A DNA stretch of 64,000 nucleotides from Clytia hemisphaerica (Eukaryota > Cnidaria > Hydrozoa > Leptothecata > Clytiidae): NCBI GenBank assembly GCA_902728285.1, contig CACVBU010001312.1:248001-312000 (forward strand), in the 5' to 3' direction. Below are positions 12,535 through 24,800 of this stretch, one piece after another; position 1 is the stretch's first letter, and the number at the start of each line of letters is the position of its first letter. The translations under genes were made by a program, and so were the position numbers. Below the pieces are notes generated by a model. It did not search any database and had not been told where the DNA came from. It was given only the letters and a program-made list of their open reading frames with translations.

Positions 12535-12770
12535 TATTTGCACGTTCGTGCCCAGGTTTCATGGTCTTCTCAGCTGTGCACTCGTTTCGCACGCATTCTC
12601 ATTCGCACGTTCGTGCTCAGGCTTCTTGGTGGTCACAGCTTTGGTTCTCACCTTCTTCACTTTTCGTGCCTTTTTTGTTTGATCATTAGCCATTTTTTCA
12701 TTAATTAGACATTTTTTCACTAATTAGTCATATTTTCACTAACTAGTCATTTTGCTAGTTTTCATTTTCC
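12535..12770 (+). repeat. Two short tandem repeats
   Basis: GCACGTTCGTGC-CAGG occurs at about 12540 and again at about 12605 as an imperfect duplication of roughly 65-70 bp. At 12690-12760 about four copies of a unit near TTTTTCACTAATTAGTCA follow each other. The next 0.9 kb holds no recognisable gene. Confidence 0.5.
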
Positions 12771-13892
12771 TAATTTTCATTTATTTAGTCAAGTTGTCAA
12801 TTTTTCTAAATCATTTTCTTTGTATTCATTTTAGTTTGAACACTACTCCATTACCACAACAAATTCACGTGTTACAAACATCCCTAGCGGTCCTGCCCTG
12901 CTACAACTTTGCTAATTCCCAAAACACTAAACACAGTTTGGCTATGAGGTCATTAAAGAGATCGTAAAATGTGTTATGATCGAAAAAACTGTTTCATCAA
13001 TCATATCACTACCCCCGTTTTTAGTAATAAGTTGGAGATTTGATATTTCACAGAAAAGTGCTACCAAGGGGTATTTCGGGTCCCATATCTCCCGAAGGAC
13101 TTTTCTGTTTGCCTTGGAATTCAATAAACTTCTTAAACTAAGGTTGAACTACCACTGGTGTAAAAATGAACGTTATTGCATAAGTAGAAAAAAAGCTCAA
13201 TTTTTACAATCGCAAATTTAATCGATAAAAATCGCGAATTTTTCAACCAAAAATACATTCAAATATAACGCTTTTGATTCTCTAAAACAAGCAAAAAAAA
13301 TCTCCATAATTATATTTGACTATCAAAAGTTACAGGCATTCTTGTTTCCACTGCTAATTATATCTGGACAGACTTTAGTTTTTGTTGTGCCATTCATAGG
13401 AGTATGAAAAACTTTTGACAAGATAATCTGAAAATTGATGTTTGATAATAATGGCCATATTCAATTTATTGACTAAACTCGTAACTGATTCTCACTTTTT
13501 TATGCTTTTGATGGTCGTGAGAAAACTTTTTTTTGCAAGGTTGCATTTTCTGGAAGATATATTTTTCTGTTGTTGACTACTAAAGTGTTGGATCGATCTA
13601 TTAAATAGCACCATTTTGGATATCTTTTGGCTAAGAACCGCTTTGATCTTAAATTCCTTCGGTTATGGTAGTTTTTAATCCCAGTGACATAAAACAAGTA
13701 AAAACTTACCTGCTTGTGTGTCCAACCAGGTGTTTCTTTTCCGTCCAGCATTCTGGATTCTCGAGCAATCTCAGCCTTAGCATACGTTAGTTCGATATTT
13801 TTGAAATTCGTCGGAACAGCTTTGAATCTGAAAAAAAAACCCTTGTCTTTGTTATGACAGAATTCGAAAAATATCAACCATTTCAAACAAAC

Positions 13893-14072
13893 TTAAGGGA
13901 AGAAATTTATTTCCCGTCCGGTCCCATTATCCGCCAAATTTACTGCTGTACTTATTCCCCCAAATGTGTAATATGTGTACTATAAACAGGTCTTTTCTTA
14001 TTTAATAGCGTTTTTTGAACAAAAATGTCCTTCATCCACCAAATTGAATTCCCGCTAAAATTTCGTCCCTTA
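13893..14072. mobile_element. TTAA-flanked MITE, 0.18 kb, relative of 1718-2036
   Basis: The left end TTAAGGGAAGAAATTT and right end AAATTTCGTCCCTTAA are inverted repeats with one mismatch. The interior shares CCGCCAAATT with the copy at 1718-2036. It lies in an intron of the CACTA-like gene. Confidence 0.7.
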
Positions 14073-15967
14073 AGGTACTGCACTGGACCCTAATTACATT
14101 ATTGGTTACAATTTTCTCACCTCCCTAGCAAGACTAGCAGAAGGAAGGTTTAATTTTGATCTTACATATGCATATTGAGGGAATAAAGGAATTACCGTTT
14201 GATGGATCGTTTATTTTCCCAAACCCAAAAGTTGTCACATTGAGAAAACCGAAGAATATCTTCTGAAATATGAACGCTATTGTGGCAGGTAATAACACAT
14301 TTTTTGGGCCAACTTGTTCTCCAAGATGATTAACCGACGCCAGCAGATTTTCTCCAAATCTTTCACTTTCTTCAGTAAGACCAGAGCGTCTGTGAAACGG
14401 CAGCTCAACTATGCGAGCAGTTAGCCAGACAAGGTGATATTCATCATCAGAAACAATTTTGAGAAGAAGAGCCTCAGCCATTGGGTAAGCAAATTTTCGC
14501 CATTCTTCAGCAGTCCAAGAATTGCATTTTTCGACATGCTTTGGATAGTGACCATCTTGTAATTGTAATAATCAAACAGCATAAAAATGTACAAAATATA
14601 TTTGCGTTGATTAAAATACACAGCATTATCTTCACATCATTTTAGAGAATGTATACTGATAATGTAAGTCTGTTTGGTCCTCCCTTCTTTTAATTCAAAA
14701 GTGGAAAGGTTAAAAAAAGTAAAATGCACACTTCAAAATTGTCACATATATAAGAGCAGTAACAAAATAATTGAAATAGACCTCACCTGGTGTAAATGGA
14801 AAATTTTGCATTTCTTCATTGAACTGGTCTTGAATTTCTGGAATTATGTTTGTATTGAAGATGCATTTTCTTGGGTCACCTTTGACAAAAATTGGTTGAA
14901 CCAATTGCAGCTCTTCACAGTGATCACAAGCGACAGATATCCTCTGACCAGGGTTAGGGTCTAGTTTTTGCATATTAATGATACTATCACACTTATGACA
15001 TTGGTGTGGAAGCGCCCATGATGAAGCAGGGTCCCAAAACCACTGGACTTCTTTAAGCCTTGAGCCATCCCATATTTTATTCAATGGGAAGGTAGGACCA
15101 GTTTTGTTAAGCCACCTGTCTTTCTTTTTCCAATGGCCAAGCATGAGAGCACACATCCTCTCTGAAGAAAACCAACGAAGTAATTTTCCTTTCAGAGAAA
15201 GGTTATACCTGTGAATATTTGGAATTGTTAGACAATCTCGGCATGGCTCACCAACATCTAGCTCATACCAGTGCAGGGGGTGTTCTTCTTTATGAAAACA
15301 AATTGACTTTGCTTCTGGAACAGAATACGGCTGTGCTCTGGCATAGCTTTTAGGCCAGTGATCATTTATTTCAGGCCATGAAATTTCCAAAAGTTCTCCT
15401 GTGTACCGTAGTAATTTTTCAGTCAACTTGCGAGAGGAATTCATTTCAGCGGCAACATTCATTGTCTTTCCAACGTGATGGGCAACAAGCTGCTCACTGA
15501 AAAGAAGGTTTCAATGTATACCATAACTTCTGGTAATGCCGACATACATTGTCTTATTCTGTTGTAGCAACTATCTGGTCCTTTAAATGTTTATAAATAA
15601 AACCCTCTAAGTTAGATGTTTAAAAAATACCTCTGATTCTACTTTGCAGACCAGATAAGTGCCATAACAGAATTAGACAAGGTGTGTGTAAAAGTTTTTA
15701 ATTTTTTTTCATTTACGAGAGGGGCATGCAACACTCGCTTTATTCCAAAATAAACAACTTTGTGAGTATTCTATTTAAAAAAGTTTGACAACCAAACATT
15801 TTGCCAAACAAAGTTTTACATTCGAACATTAATGGGAGAACAAAGTTCGATTAAAAATTGGTTCAATTGGTTCGATTAATTATGCCTGGTTTCAGAGAAA
15901 ACGTGACGGTCTAATTACTTCCAGCATTAAGAAAACAATGAACAGTCTATTGGGTTGTCGGCAGGGT

Positions 15968-16172
15968 TACCTTGAAGTCGGGTAACTTGCATCAGTGGAT
16001 GACCTGGCTGGTCACTAAAATTCAAAGTCAAATCAAAACAAAAATGGTGGAGTAGAGCTACGAGCGGAGCAACATAGTTAATTTGTTTTGAAATTTTGCT
16101 GCTTTGATTGGTCAGTCATTTAATGGCTATGCAAGTTTCCCTCCACTGATGCAAGTTCCCGACTTCACGGTA
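15968..16172. mobile_element. TA-flanked MITE with about 30 bp TIRs
   Basis: The left arm ACCTTGAAGTCGGGTAACTT-GCATCAGTGGA is matched inverted by TCCACTGATGCAAGTT-CCCGACTTCACGGTA. TA lies at 15968-15969 and 16171-16172. It sits in intron 1 of the CACTA-like gene. Confidence 0.8.
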
Positions 16173-17358
16173 TATGTTCAACTTCGCTCTGAACTAGTAG
16201 TTATCTTAAAATAAGCACTTACACATCATCGACTCCATCGTGAGCATCAGTATTATTGCTATTTTGACCATTTTCAGGAGAACTTCTTCCATCATTATAG
16301 ATATTATTGTCTACCAATACAAGTTGATTATTAGTAGTTGGGGGCTCGGTCTTTCTGTTGCATTTGATAGTGATTCGTCATCATGGCGTTCATTACTGGA
16401 AAATGAGCCATTATTATCAATTTCATTGATTTCTGTATCAGTATCAGTATCACTTTCAGTGGCACTACAAAAACTATACGTGATTGTTTCCAATGCCGAT
16501 GTTCTGTAGATCTTGAAACTGCAGAACCCTCGCAGCTTGTGCATGGACAGTGAGTATGTTCCTCTTCCAAAGAACCACAATGACAAACTTTGATTTCACA
16601 ACGTTGCCATTTAAATTTGGACTCCATTGAATGATGATGAAGTTAAAGTTGAAAGTCCAAAGTAATCCAATATCAGAGCCAATCTGCCCCCAATGTGCAA
16701 TGAGTGGTGCAAAGCAGATCAATCAAATCAATAAATCAATAAATTTACTCCAGGTTCTCATATTCATACTTCAAATTAATGATTAATGTTCAAAACAAAA
16801 GGTGTTTCAACTGTAGACTGAACTATCTCAGCCACCGCCACCACAGAAAAAAGTATAAAATCTTGGTATCGTAACAGCTGGTCATAATTTTCTTACGCGC
16901 ACGGTAAACCTCTGAAGGCGCTTGAATATTATGTTTTCACCCATCCTTTAGAGCTTAAGCGTGGTGGGAAGAAAACAATGACGATCTGATCTCAGGTTAG
17001 GATATATTCGTCCCTAAAAACCCGCGCTTCACAGGCCTCACTCACTAAAAAGCACTTCAAACAATATCAGGCAATTTCGATGAGGAGTAAGTAAGTAAGT
17101 AAGTAGTAAGTAAGTAAATGATTTATTTGTCCTAATAAGCGAGACGAGCGACCACACTCATAGACAAAAAAGCTAAACTAAGGAGGTGGCCGCACGATCG
17201 CGCACGATATAGTTACAAGATTGAATAAATTTAAGCTCTTATTTTAAGTAGAAATTGACAAGAAATTTTTCGTAAAAATGCTTTAAAAAATAAAGTTTAA
17301 AAACAAAATAAACCAACTCAAATAACCAAATAACTAAGAAGACAAACTGTAACGAGAG

Positions 17359-20300
17359 CTAAGTATACGAAGACAAAAAGTATAACTTAAGAAAGTCCTT
17401 AAGACGATCCAATGCAAGTGTGGAGTTGTCATCAAATGTCAAGAAATCTTGAATTTCATTCCAAGCAAGAATTGATTGGTATAAAACTGAGTAATTGCCA
17501 TAAGTCACTGTATTTACTTCGGGTATTTTTAAAAGTCCGGACTTAGAACGGATAACTTCATGACGATCAGTATCATTTAATCGCTTATACTCGAGACTTT
17601 GCAATAAAGGAGTAGGAAGTTTGTTTTTTAAGTGCTTGAAAAGAAAGATAATATTTAGATATTTGACAAAATCGAAAAAGCGAAGAATCTTGAAATCTAA
17701 AAATAAAGGAGATGAATGTGCACGAAAGTCAGAGAAAGTCATAATCCGAAGAGCTCGTTTTTGAAGAATGTGGACCCTGCGAGCATAGATTGTCTGTCGT
17801 TGACCCCATATTTGGGCTGCGTAAGAAAGATGACATTGAAAAATAGAATGATATAATGATGTTAATGTTTTCTTGTCGACATAATGCCGGAGTTTACTGA
17901 GAGCTCCATTAGCTCTCTTTAATTTATTACAAACAAAGTTTATATGGTGTTTCCAGTTCAAATGTTCATCCAGATATACACCCAATACTTGACAACTTTG
18001 CTTGGTATGAGTTTGCGTCCATTGACTTTGATTTTTAAGTCATAGTTGATCTTCTTTCGAATCGGACGAAAGATCATAAGTTCAGTCTTACCAACGTTTA
18101 ACGAGATCTTGTTCGCCTTCAGCCAGTTCATGAGAAGCTTAAGGTCGATATTTGCTCGTTTAGCTATAGGTTTTAAAGATTCATCTCTCAGAAAGAGCAT
18201 AGTATCATCAGCAAACAGATTGACAAGAGAATATCGAAGAGCAGTATGAAGATCGTTCACATAAAGAAGGAAAAGAAGGGGCCAAGAACAGAACCCTGGG
18301 GGACACCATGTTGCATGCGTCTAGATGTAGAATTTTTACCTGAAACTGAAACAAACTGTGATCTGTCAGTTAGAAAAGAACGAAACCAGTCAAGAGATTT
18401 TCCCCGAATGCCATAGAAATCTAGTTTAGCGAGTAAGATGGAATGGTCGACAGTGTCAAAAGCTTTTTGCAGATCAATAAAGATGGAACAACCGAAATCA
18501 CCTTCATCCAAGGCACTTGAGATTTGGTTAACACAGTAAAGAAGGGCTGTCTCAGTAGAATGTCCAGAGCGAAAACCGAATTGTAAAGAATAGATGGAAT
18601 TTGTCTGATCAAGAAAATTTATCAGTCGTTTGTGCATAAGTTTTTGAAAAATTTTGTCGATGTTTGAAAGAAGTGAAATGGGTCTGTAATTTTCAGCATC
18701 AAAAGGAGATCCTTTGTTTTTGAAGACCGGAATGACTTTCGCTTCTTTAAGTTGACTTGGAAAAACACCAGTAAAAAAAGAAAGATTGATGATGTCAGTG
18801 AAGATCGAAGAAAGACTATTTAGGTTAGAAGAAATAATACGATAAGGGATGCTATTGGGACCAGAAGCTTTGTTCTCACTTAAGGACATTAAAACTTTAG
18901 AGAGTTCGAGTTTGGAGACTGGCGAGATGAGAAAGTTGTTAGGATTTCGACGTTCATTTGATAGCCATTCAGAAAAGTGATGACGTGTGAAAGGGTTTTT
19001 TGATCGTATCTTACCAGCAATCGTTGAGAAGAAATCATTGAAGCCTTCTGAGACTTCTTGAGGACATGAAGAAAGAGAGTCATTGATGTTGAGAGAAATA
19101 CTAGACCTAGAATTTGAAGAAGATATGACTTCCCGGACACCTTGCCAAAGTTTACGAAGGTTATTAAAGTTTAAAGAATAATGAAGTTTTTTACTTGCAC
19201 GAATGAGTGAAACTATTCGATTACGATAAAATTTAAACCTACCTCGAAGGAAAGATTTGAGATCCTTTGCAGAATCAGGAACGCTCAGATAGTCATTTTT
19301 GAGATTATCCCTGATTTTCATTGAGGTACGAATGCCACTCGTAACCCAAGGTTTCAGCAGGAGATCAGCTTGACGCCTAGTAAGTTGTTTCAAAGGGACA
19401 TGCTTATCATACAATGAAGAGAAATGGGTTTGAAAAGTGTTAAAAGATGAGTCTACATTCCCCTTGTCGATTTCAAGAAGATTTTCCCAATCAAAACTGT
19501 CAAATTCTTCCTTGAAGCTGGCTTCATCAAAGTTAGACCATTCTCGACGAAAAGGAAGTTCAGGCTTAAATTCGGGACCGCAGTCTGTGTTTAGAACCAA
19601 AAACTGAGGAAGATGATCGGAAATAGCAACAGTAAGATTTCCAGAGACTGAAGTACAGTTGACAGGAGAGGTAAAGATATTATCAATGAGAGTGCTCGAA
19701 GTGTCAGTAATTCTTGTTGGCAAGGTGATTGTTGGTAGGATTTGGTAGGCACCGAGATTGTCGAGAAACGCAGAGTGAGAAAGGTCAGTGTCACAAGTTA
19801 AAAGATCGATGTTGAAATCACCTAATAAGATAAGATTTTTATTTTCTTGGCAGGCTTTCTTCAACAAAGGAGATAAAATTTTATTAAAAAGATCAACATC
19901 AAGAAGAGGATGTTTGTAGATACAACCAACGATGAAGTTTTTTCGATTCTTCAAAACAATCTCAGCAAAGGTGGATTCAAGATTGCCGCTGTTAGAATTA
20001 ATAAAATTTTGAAGATCCTCACGAGGTTTGCCTTTAAGAGATTTAGAAATAAAAAGGGCAGTACCCCCAGCAGTGGAGACTGCTGGAGTATCAAAAGTAT
20101 TGAAGCCGCTGATGGAAAGTTCGGTATCTTCAATTTTAGAATGGAGCCTTGTCTCAGTGATACCGAGAATACTGAAATTATGATTAAGATCAGAAAGTAA
20201 AGTTGTAAGATTGTCATGGTGTTTTTCCAAAGAACAGATATTTAGATGGAAAGCAGAAAAAGATTTTTTCTTAAGAGGCAGAGAAGAAAATTCTTGAGTA

Positions 20301-20680
20301 CTATAATATTTGCAATTAAAGTGAGATACATGATCATCATAAGTTATATCGTCTTCTTGATCGTCGACTTGAGAATCAAAGTTAGAAACATGATTAGATT
20401 TTGAGTTGAGATGTTTAAAATAGGATTTTAGATGACTTATGTCTTTGCCAATAGGTAGTTTATCCTCAGTTTCAAAATTAGGTAAAGCGTCTTGCCTGCA
20501 TAGTTTACAGAGCCAGATGTTTTTTACAAATTTTGGTTCAACGCCGAGGCACTTTGCATGGGATCGTCCCTCACATTTTGGACAAAAATGAAAAATTTGA
20601 GTGGTTCTAGAGATTTTTTTTAGGCAAACAGTGCACTTCGCACTTTGCATGCTTGAAGAATTGTTAATCTTGTGTCTCAA
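17359..20680 (-). pseudogene. LINE ORF2: PHD finger, EEP endonuclease, reverse transcriptase; two frameshifts
   Basis: Residues about 16-61 form a PHD-like Cys/His cluster (CTVC, FHFCPKC, SHAKC, WLCKLC). EEP endonuclease motifs follow (HLNICSLEKHHDNL, GITETRL, LLGDFNIDLL, SDHLPQF). The RT comes next: VIPVFKNKGSP, YRPISLLSNIDKIFQKL, FGFRSGHSTETAL, FIDLQKAFDTVDH, HGVPQGSVLGP and LFADDTMLF with the catalytic Asp pair. Frame is lost by one base just after VLGP (near 18265) and again near 17985 (KVVKY then GVYLDEHLNWKHH). The thumb and C-terminal part continue to 17359. Apart from these two indels it is complete, so it may be recently dead, or the indels may be assembly errors. Confidence 0.85.
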
Positions 20681-20794
20681 AGTTCAAAGGGATATGTTTC
20701 CCGAGCCAAAACTAGTGTCATATAATATCAATAAGAGAATACTCTATCACAATAGAAAGAAATGCGTAACAAAAATCAGGGAATTATCTACTTT

Positions 20795-21739
20795 TTAAGA
20801 ATAGAAAATGTCTTTATAATCAGGAAAAGATTCAATCAAGTCATTCAGATGTGTTACTTTCATTACTTCATTGTTATTGTCAGCAAAACGCACGTTAATT
20901 GTCCCATTAAAGACCCAAAACGACTCAATTGCATTCTTATTATAGAGTGATTTCACTTTTCCCCAAAGATATCGATAATAACTGCAAAGGTTATTGTTAA
21001 TATACAACGTGTTAGAAAGATTCACTTTTGACAAAACTTCTCTCTTTTTTGAATTCCTTTCCTTTTTTGATGAATTTTCTGCAAATTTTCTGTTTACGAA
21101 TCTGACAATAGTACGTTTTGGTCCGTTTTGATTTTTGTTTTGAGTGAGTCGATGACAGGCTTCAATATCCTGTGAAGAGATTGTAATGTCAACAGCTTTA
21201 GCGACTTCAATAACTTTTGCCTCTAGATCCTGTTGTTTAACGTAATCAGGGATACCAGCTATTTCAATGTTATTTCGTCTTGTATATTGTTGAAGCTCAG
21301 CAGATTCCCTTTCAAGTTGTATCATGTCGTCATTTTTACATAAGTCACTTGAGATATTTTTCAATTCAGATTTGAGATCATCAATAATCAAGGACTTTGA
21401 ATCTAAATCTTGCCTCAAAGTGTCAATTTCTGCTTTCATAGCTAGGTTTTCGTTTTGAAGTTTAATGATGATCTCATCCTTAGTATCTTTGATCTTTTCA
21501 GCAATGTCATGTTTTATAATTCTCATCTCATAATAAATCATTTCCAAAGTTATCTCTCGTGTGGGATCCAAATCAAAAAAAGACTTAGAGGTAGAATAAT
21601 ATACTTCCCCATCAACAACTGATGTATCTCCTTCCTTTGGTGGTGGATCTTGAGTCTGCAGTTGGGTGGGATAATCATCAGGAATCTCAGCAATAATATC
21701 AGCAAGGTCATTCTTTTGCTTTCTTGTTGTGATAGACAT
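20795..21739 (-). CDS. LINE ORF1 protein, coiled coil plus nucleic-acid-binding domain
   Basis: An intact 314-residue ORF. Residues about 75-140 form a heptad-rich, charged coiled coil (RIIKHDIAEKIKDTKDEI, then IDTLRQDLDSKSLIIDDLKS). It is followed by YTRRNNIEIAGIP and ACHRLTQNKNQNGPKRTIVRF, the landmark motifs of L1-type ORF1 (Transposase_22) RRM and C-terminal domains. Such proteins bind LINE RNA as oligomers and act as chaperones in the retrotransposition particle. The stop lies 114 bases before the ORF2 start. No frameshift is seen, in contrast to ORF2. Confidence 0.8.
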   Translation of the reverse strand: MSITTRKQKNDLADIIAEIPDDYPTQLQTQDPPPKEGDTSVVDGEVYYSTSKSFFDLDPTREITLEMIYYEMRIIKHDIAEKIKDTKDEIIIKLQNENLAMKAEIDTLRQDLDSKSLIIDDLKSELKNISSDLCKNDDMIQLERESAELQQYTRRNNIEIAGIPDYVKQQDLEAKVIEVAKAVDITISSQDIEACHRLTQNKNQNGPKRTIVRFVNRKFAENSSKKERNSKKREVLSKVNLSNTLYINNNLCSYYRYLWGKVKSLYNKNAIESFWVFNGTINVRFADNNNEVMKVTHLNDLIESFPDYKDIFYS

Positions 21740-21971
21740 ATTAAAATCAAAATTTGGCTCGAGAAACTAGGTGTGTTGTGTTTTAAGCAACAAAAATTTT
21801 GACACGTCTGTACTCCGCGGATGTCAAAGCGAGGTCTGAATCAGTCGAGATAGATCATCAGGAGAGATAGATCATCATTTCACTTCCAGCGCAGCGTGCG
21901 CAAAGCTTTCATCTCATGTAGATCATTTTCTTTTGGTTATTCACGTGGGTCTGTCACAAACAAGACAAGAG

Positions 21972-23320
21972 ATGGAGTCGACTATGACATTTGAAAATAT
22001 GTCGAAAAATGAACTGTTTGAATATTTAAGTAATAAATACAACTCTACATTGGCAAAAAAGGTTACAGCTAAAATTTTTTACATTACTTTTTCAGAGGTC
22101 TTTGCCCATAGAATTTACTTTCTCGTATTTATAGTTTACAAAGTCTCAGTACACAGTGGCTTACTTTTAGCTGCTATTTGCATTGCCCAAAATGGTATTA
22201 TAAAGCCAGTTCCTGGACAATTTTTCAATGGAAAGATCTAATCTTTCTTAAGATTTATTTTTAACAGATGCTGATTTAAATGGTCAGCATTTCAAGGCGC
22301 TTGTCAAAAGTACTCAAAATGTGTTCTATTTTGAAACATTAGAGCTTTTAGAACATTGAAGCATTAGATGAGTCACAACAATCAGCCAGATATGAGACTT
22401 AACCATCAATGCTATGCTAGCATAATTAGTATTTACCTTGCTGATGGTCTTGATGGATTATTTTGATTTTGCCTTGCCTTTTGACTCGCAACCAAGACGT
22501 GTTGTACTCACAAGAGTACTACTTCTGCAGAAGCAGTGCAGGGTTTCTTACAAGAAAAAAATCTCAACAATTGAAAATTATAGGCTCAACCAATGCAGTC
22601 TACACCAAATACAAACGATACACTGCCTAATATGTCACCACTGTCACAAGTAAGATTTGAAGTTCTGTATCAAGTCATTGGTTTATGGTGTGATTATCTT
22701 GTCCTGTACCATTAAGCAAGGATAAATTCTGAAGCGGTAAAAGGTTTCTATTACAATAGGCTTACTTTTACTGTTGGCGACAGGATAAATTTCAAACGAG
22801 AGTATAGATCAATAGCAACACAACCCACCAATGTAAGAAATCTTGTAGCTGATAGAGTATTCACAGAACGTTTGGTCGCCTGTGTTGCACAACCGTGGAC
22901 AGCAAACTTCATGTGTGGCACTTCGGTTCTCCAAAAAAGTTCCGAATGCAAACAAAAAAAGTTTTGCTTTCTAAAACGAATCTTGGATTTAAAAAGATCA
23001 AGCATGAGCTTGGAAATTCAGAAGAAGTTGTTAAAGATGTTCTAATTGAGAATTTCCACAAATTAAAAGAAGCTGGAGGTTTTGAGTTGCTGAGGTGTAT
23101 GGCCAACTGTCAAGATATTAAAACATGCATTTGAGGTGGTCAAGCTAAAATCTACATACGGCCAATCCAACACGACTTATCATTACTGGCAGATGAAAAC
23201 CCACAAACAACTAGTTCATCATCATCAATAAAAGAAAAATGTAAGGCGTGTCAAACTTTGTTTTCTATCAGCACACTGCGTGAACATTTAAAGCAGTGTG
23301 CCTGTAACGTAGTCGTCTAA
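21972..23320 (+). pseudogene. Fragments of a repetitive zinc-finger protein gene
   Basis: Two pieces look coding. About 21985-22065 reads FENMSKNELFEYLSNKYN, ending at a possible donor. About 22915-23320 reads FGSPKKFRMQTKKVLLSK, IKHELGNSEEVV, FHKLKEAGGFELLRC, then QAKIYIRPIQHDLSLLADE and a zinc-finger-like CKACQTLFSISTLREHLKQC. The last block resembles proteins of cnidarians and fish that pair such fingers with HECT-like or VWA domains; this is from memory. An in-frame TGA near 23132 splits the second piece. The two pieces may not belong together. Confidence 0.4.
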
Positions 23321-23395
23321 GAAAACAGCTATTTTTTTAGAATCTTCCTTACAATCTAGTTTTTCTATCTATAAAAAGAATTTAATGATGGGGAA

Positions 23396-23931
23396 AGCAT
23401 CTTGGGGGGGGGGGGGCTCGAGGCCCCCCGTAAAATCTCAAGATCGAAAAATGCTATGACCTTGAAGGTTTGACCAATTTTGATCAAAATCATGTATTGA
23501 CTGATTTACTCGTTTGATTTGACTGAAATTTGTTCCTGAAGGCTGATTTGTCAAATAAAAGAGACTAGTAACAAAAAAAAATCAATTCCATGAGTTTATG
23601 GTACTTTGCAGACCGGTCTTTAAAATAAACGTTGACCACCTGCTGGAACTTAGGAACTACTGAAGCTTTTGACTTGAAATTTTGCACCAGTGATAGATAT
23701 TGACTACCTGAGGCAGTGTGCAAAATTTTGTCACGTGAGTGGTTAGTATTTTACAGACTGGTCCATTTTTTGCCTAAAATGCTCACTTTCAGCATAACCA
23801 ATCGTCCGATTTTGCTGAAATTTTGGTTGTAAGCTTTTATCATCAATACCTAACACTTGTCAAAATTTTAAGTCAATAGCATTTTCCAATCCTCTTTCCA
23901 ATCCAAAGCCTCTTCCCCCCCCCAAGATGCT
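23396..23931. mobile_element. MITE with poly-G/poly-C terminal inverted repeats
   Basis: The left end AGCATCTTGGGGGGGGGG matches the inverted right end CCCCCCCCCAAGATGCT. The interior has the common text 'AAATTTTGCACCAGTGATAG' and GTCACGTGA but no gene. No target duplication is obvious. Confidence 0.65.
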
Positions 23932-24184
23932 CGAAGGGTTACTATTCTATAGACTGTCATAAAAAAAAACAGAATGATGTTAAGAAATTGAACTCTATTT
24001 TTCATGATTTCGGATGGGACAATGTACAGATTTAGTGCAAATCGCCCATATAGTCATTTTGACTTTTGCAAAAGTGAAATTTTATTGACTTCAAACATAA
24101 GCTTCTATCTATCTATGTACATTATACCAGGGGGGGTCCATGTACAAAACAGCGGCATGTATCATGGGTGGGTGGGTGTTTTGA

Positions 24185-24420
24185 AAAATATTTTGCTGTT
24201 TGGTACTTGTGTATTATACAAGGGGGTGTTAGGGTCAAAATTCAAATTTGCTGCTTGGTATTTTTGTACTATACAGGGGGTGTTAGGGTCTAAATTTGTA
24301 TTATCTGCTTAGCATCTGTGTAATATACATGAGGTTTTAGGGTCAAACTTCAAATTGTCTGTTGACTATTTGTGTACAATTCTGCAGTTTGGGACAAAAA
24401 TTAAGTACTACCACTACTGT
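24185..24420 (+). repeat. Tandem repeat, unit about 57 bp, three to four copies
   Basis: The unit is built around GCTGTTTGGTA, then GTGTATTATACA and GGGGTGTTAGGGTCAAA, and recurs from about 24199, 24251, 24307 and 24358 with increasing divergence. A lone further piece (CAGGGGGTATTGGGGTATAT) is at about 25075. Confidence 0.65.
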
Positions 24421-24594
24421 TTACTACTAGGACGCTAGATATATTTGGTCAAAACTTTGTACTCTGTCAGATTCATTTAGGACGTTTTAAAATATTTTGA
24501 ATGGTAATCTGATCAGATCTGATCGAAAGATATGAGTGTACAGACCTGTCAACTTAAGATGTTCATTTTGCTTGAGATAAAAATTTTAAACCAA

Positions 24595-24800
24595 AATCCG
24601 GATTCTTAACCCAGAATGAATTTTTTCCGAAAAATCGAAAAATTAGGAGATTTTGTTCCGAAAGTTGGAAAATTGTGAAACATTTTTTCCAAAAATCGGA
24701 AAATTGGGGAAATTATTTTCCCAAAAATCGGAATATCAGGGAAATTGTTTTGATGAAAATCAGAAAAACAAGGAATTTTTTCTCAAAAGCTAAAAATGTG
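24595..24800 (+). repeat. Tandem repeat, unit about 35-40 bp
   Basis: Five degenerate copies of a unit close to TTTTCCGAAAATCGGAAAAT followed by TGGGGAAATT. The half-palindromic CGAAAATCG core is conserved best. Confidence 0.6.

Larger units (their letters stand above)
13710..16627 (-). pseudogene. CACTA (EnSpm/Tnp2)-like transposase gene, multi-exon, with frameshifts
   Basis: Exons on the minus strand: 16627-16223, 15496-14786, 14555-14196 and 13827-13710, all with GT/AG borders. Joins 1-2 (phase 2) and 2-3 (phase 1) keep the frame exactly; the 3-4 phase does not match as drawn. Exon 1 has a Cys/His segment CHCGSLEEEHTHCPCTSC, then GSAVSRSTEHRHW and an acidic Asp/Thr/Ser region, as at the N terminus of animal CACTA transposases. 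Exon 2 has LLRWFSSERMCALMLGHW, VQWFWDPASSWALP and CHKCDS / CDHC pairs. Exon 3 has HYPKHVEKCNSWTAEEWRKF. Exon 1 needs two frame changes (near 16480 and 16330), so this copy is probably inactive. Exon 4 ends at a good donor, so 3' exons are missing or unrecognised. No CACTA termini were found. Confidence 0.55.
17087..21760 (-). mobile_element. Nearly full-length LINE (CR1/L2-like) with a (CTTA)n tail
   Basis: The element runs leftward: ORF1 (21739-20795), ORF2 (20680-17359), then about 0.25 kb of 3' UTR. It ends in a short tetranucleotide array, GTAAGTAAGTAAG on plus and so CTTA repeats in the sense strand, at 17087-17118. Simple-repeat 3' ends are usual for CR1/L2-type LINEs. Two ORFs, a PHD finger, an apurinic-type endonuclease and an RT without visible RNase H fit the Jockey/CR1/L2 group. 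The exact 5' end and target duplication were not found. Confidence 0.8.

Noticed and set aside
16311-16509. Plus-strand Ser-rich ORF
   Set aside because: It is the antisense of the Asp/Thr-rich exon of the CACTA-like gene.
18046-20217. Plus-strand and minor-frame ORFs across the LINE
   Set aside because: All are shadows of LINE ORF2, which has clear domain motifs.
22751-23005. Minus-strand ORF opposite the zinc-finger gene fragment
   Set aside because: The plus strand carries the recognisable motifs.
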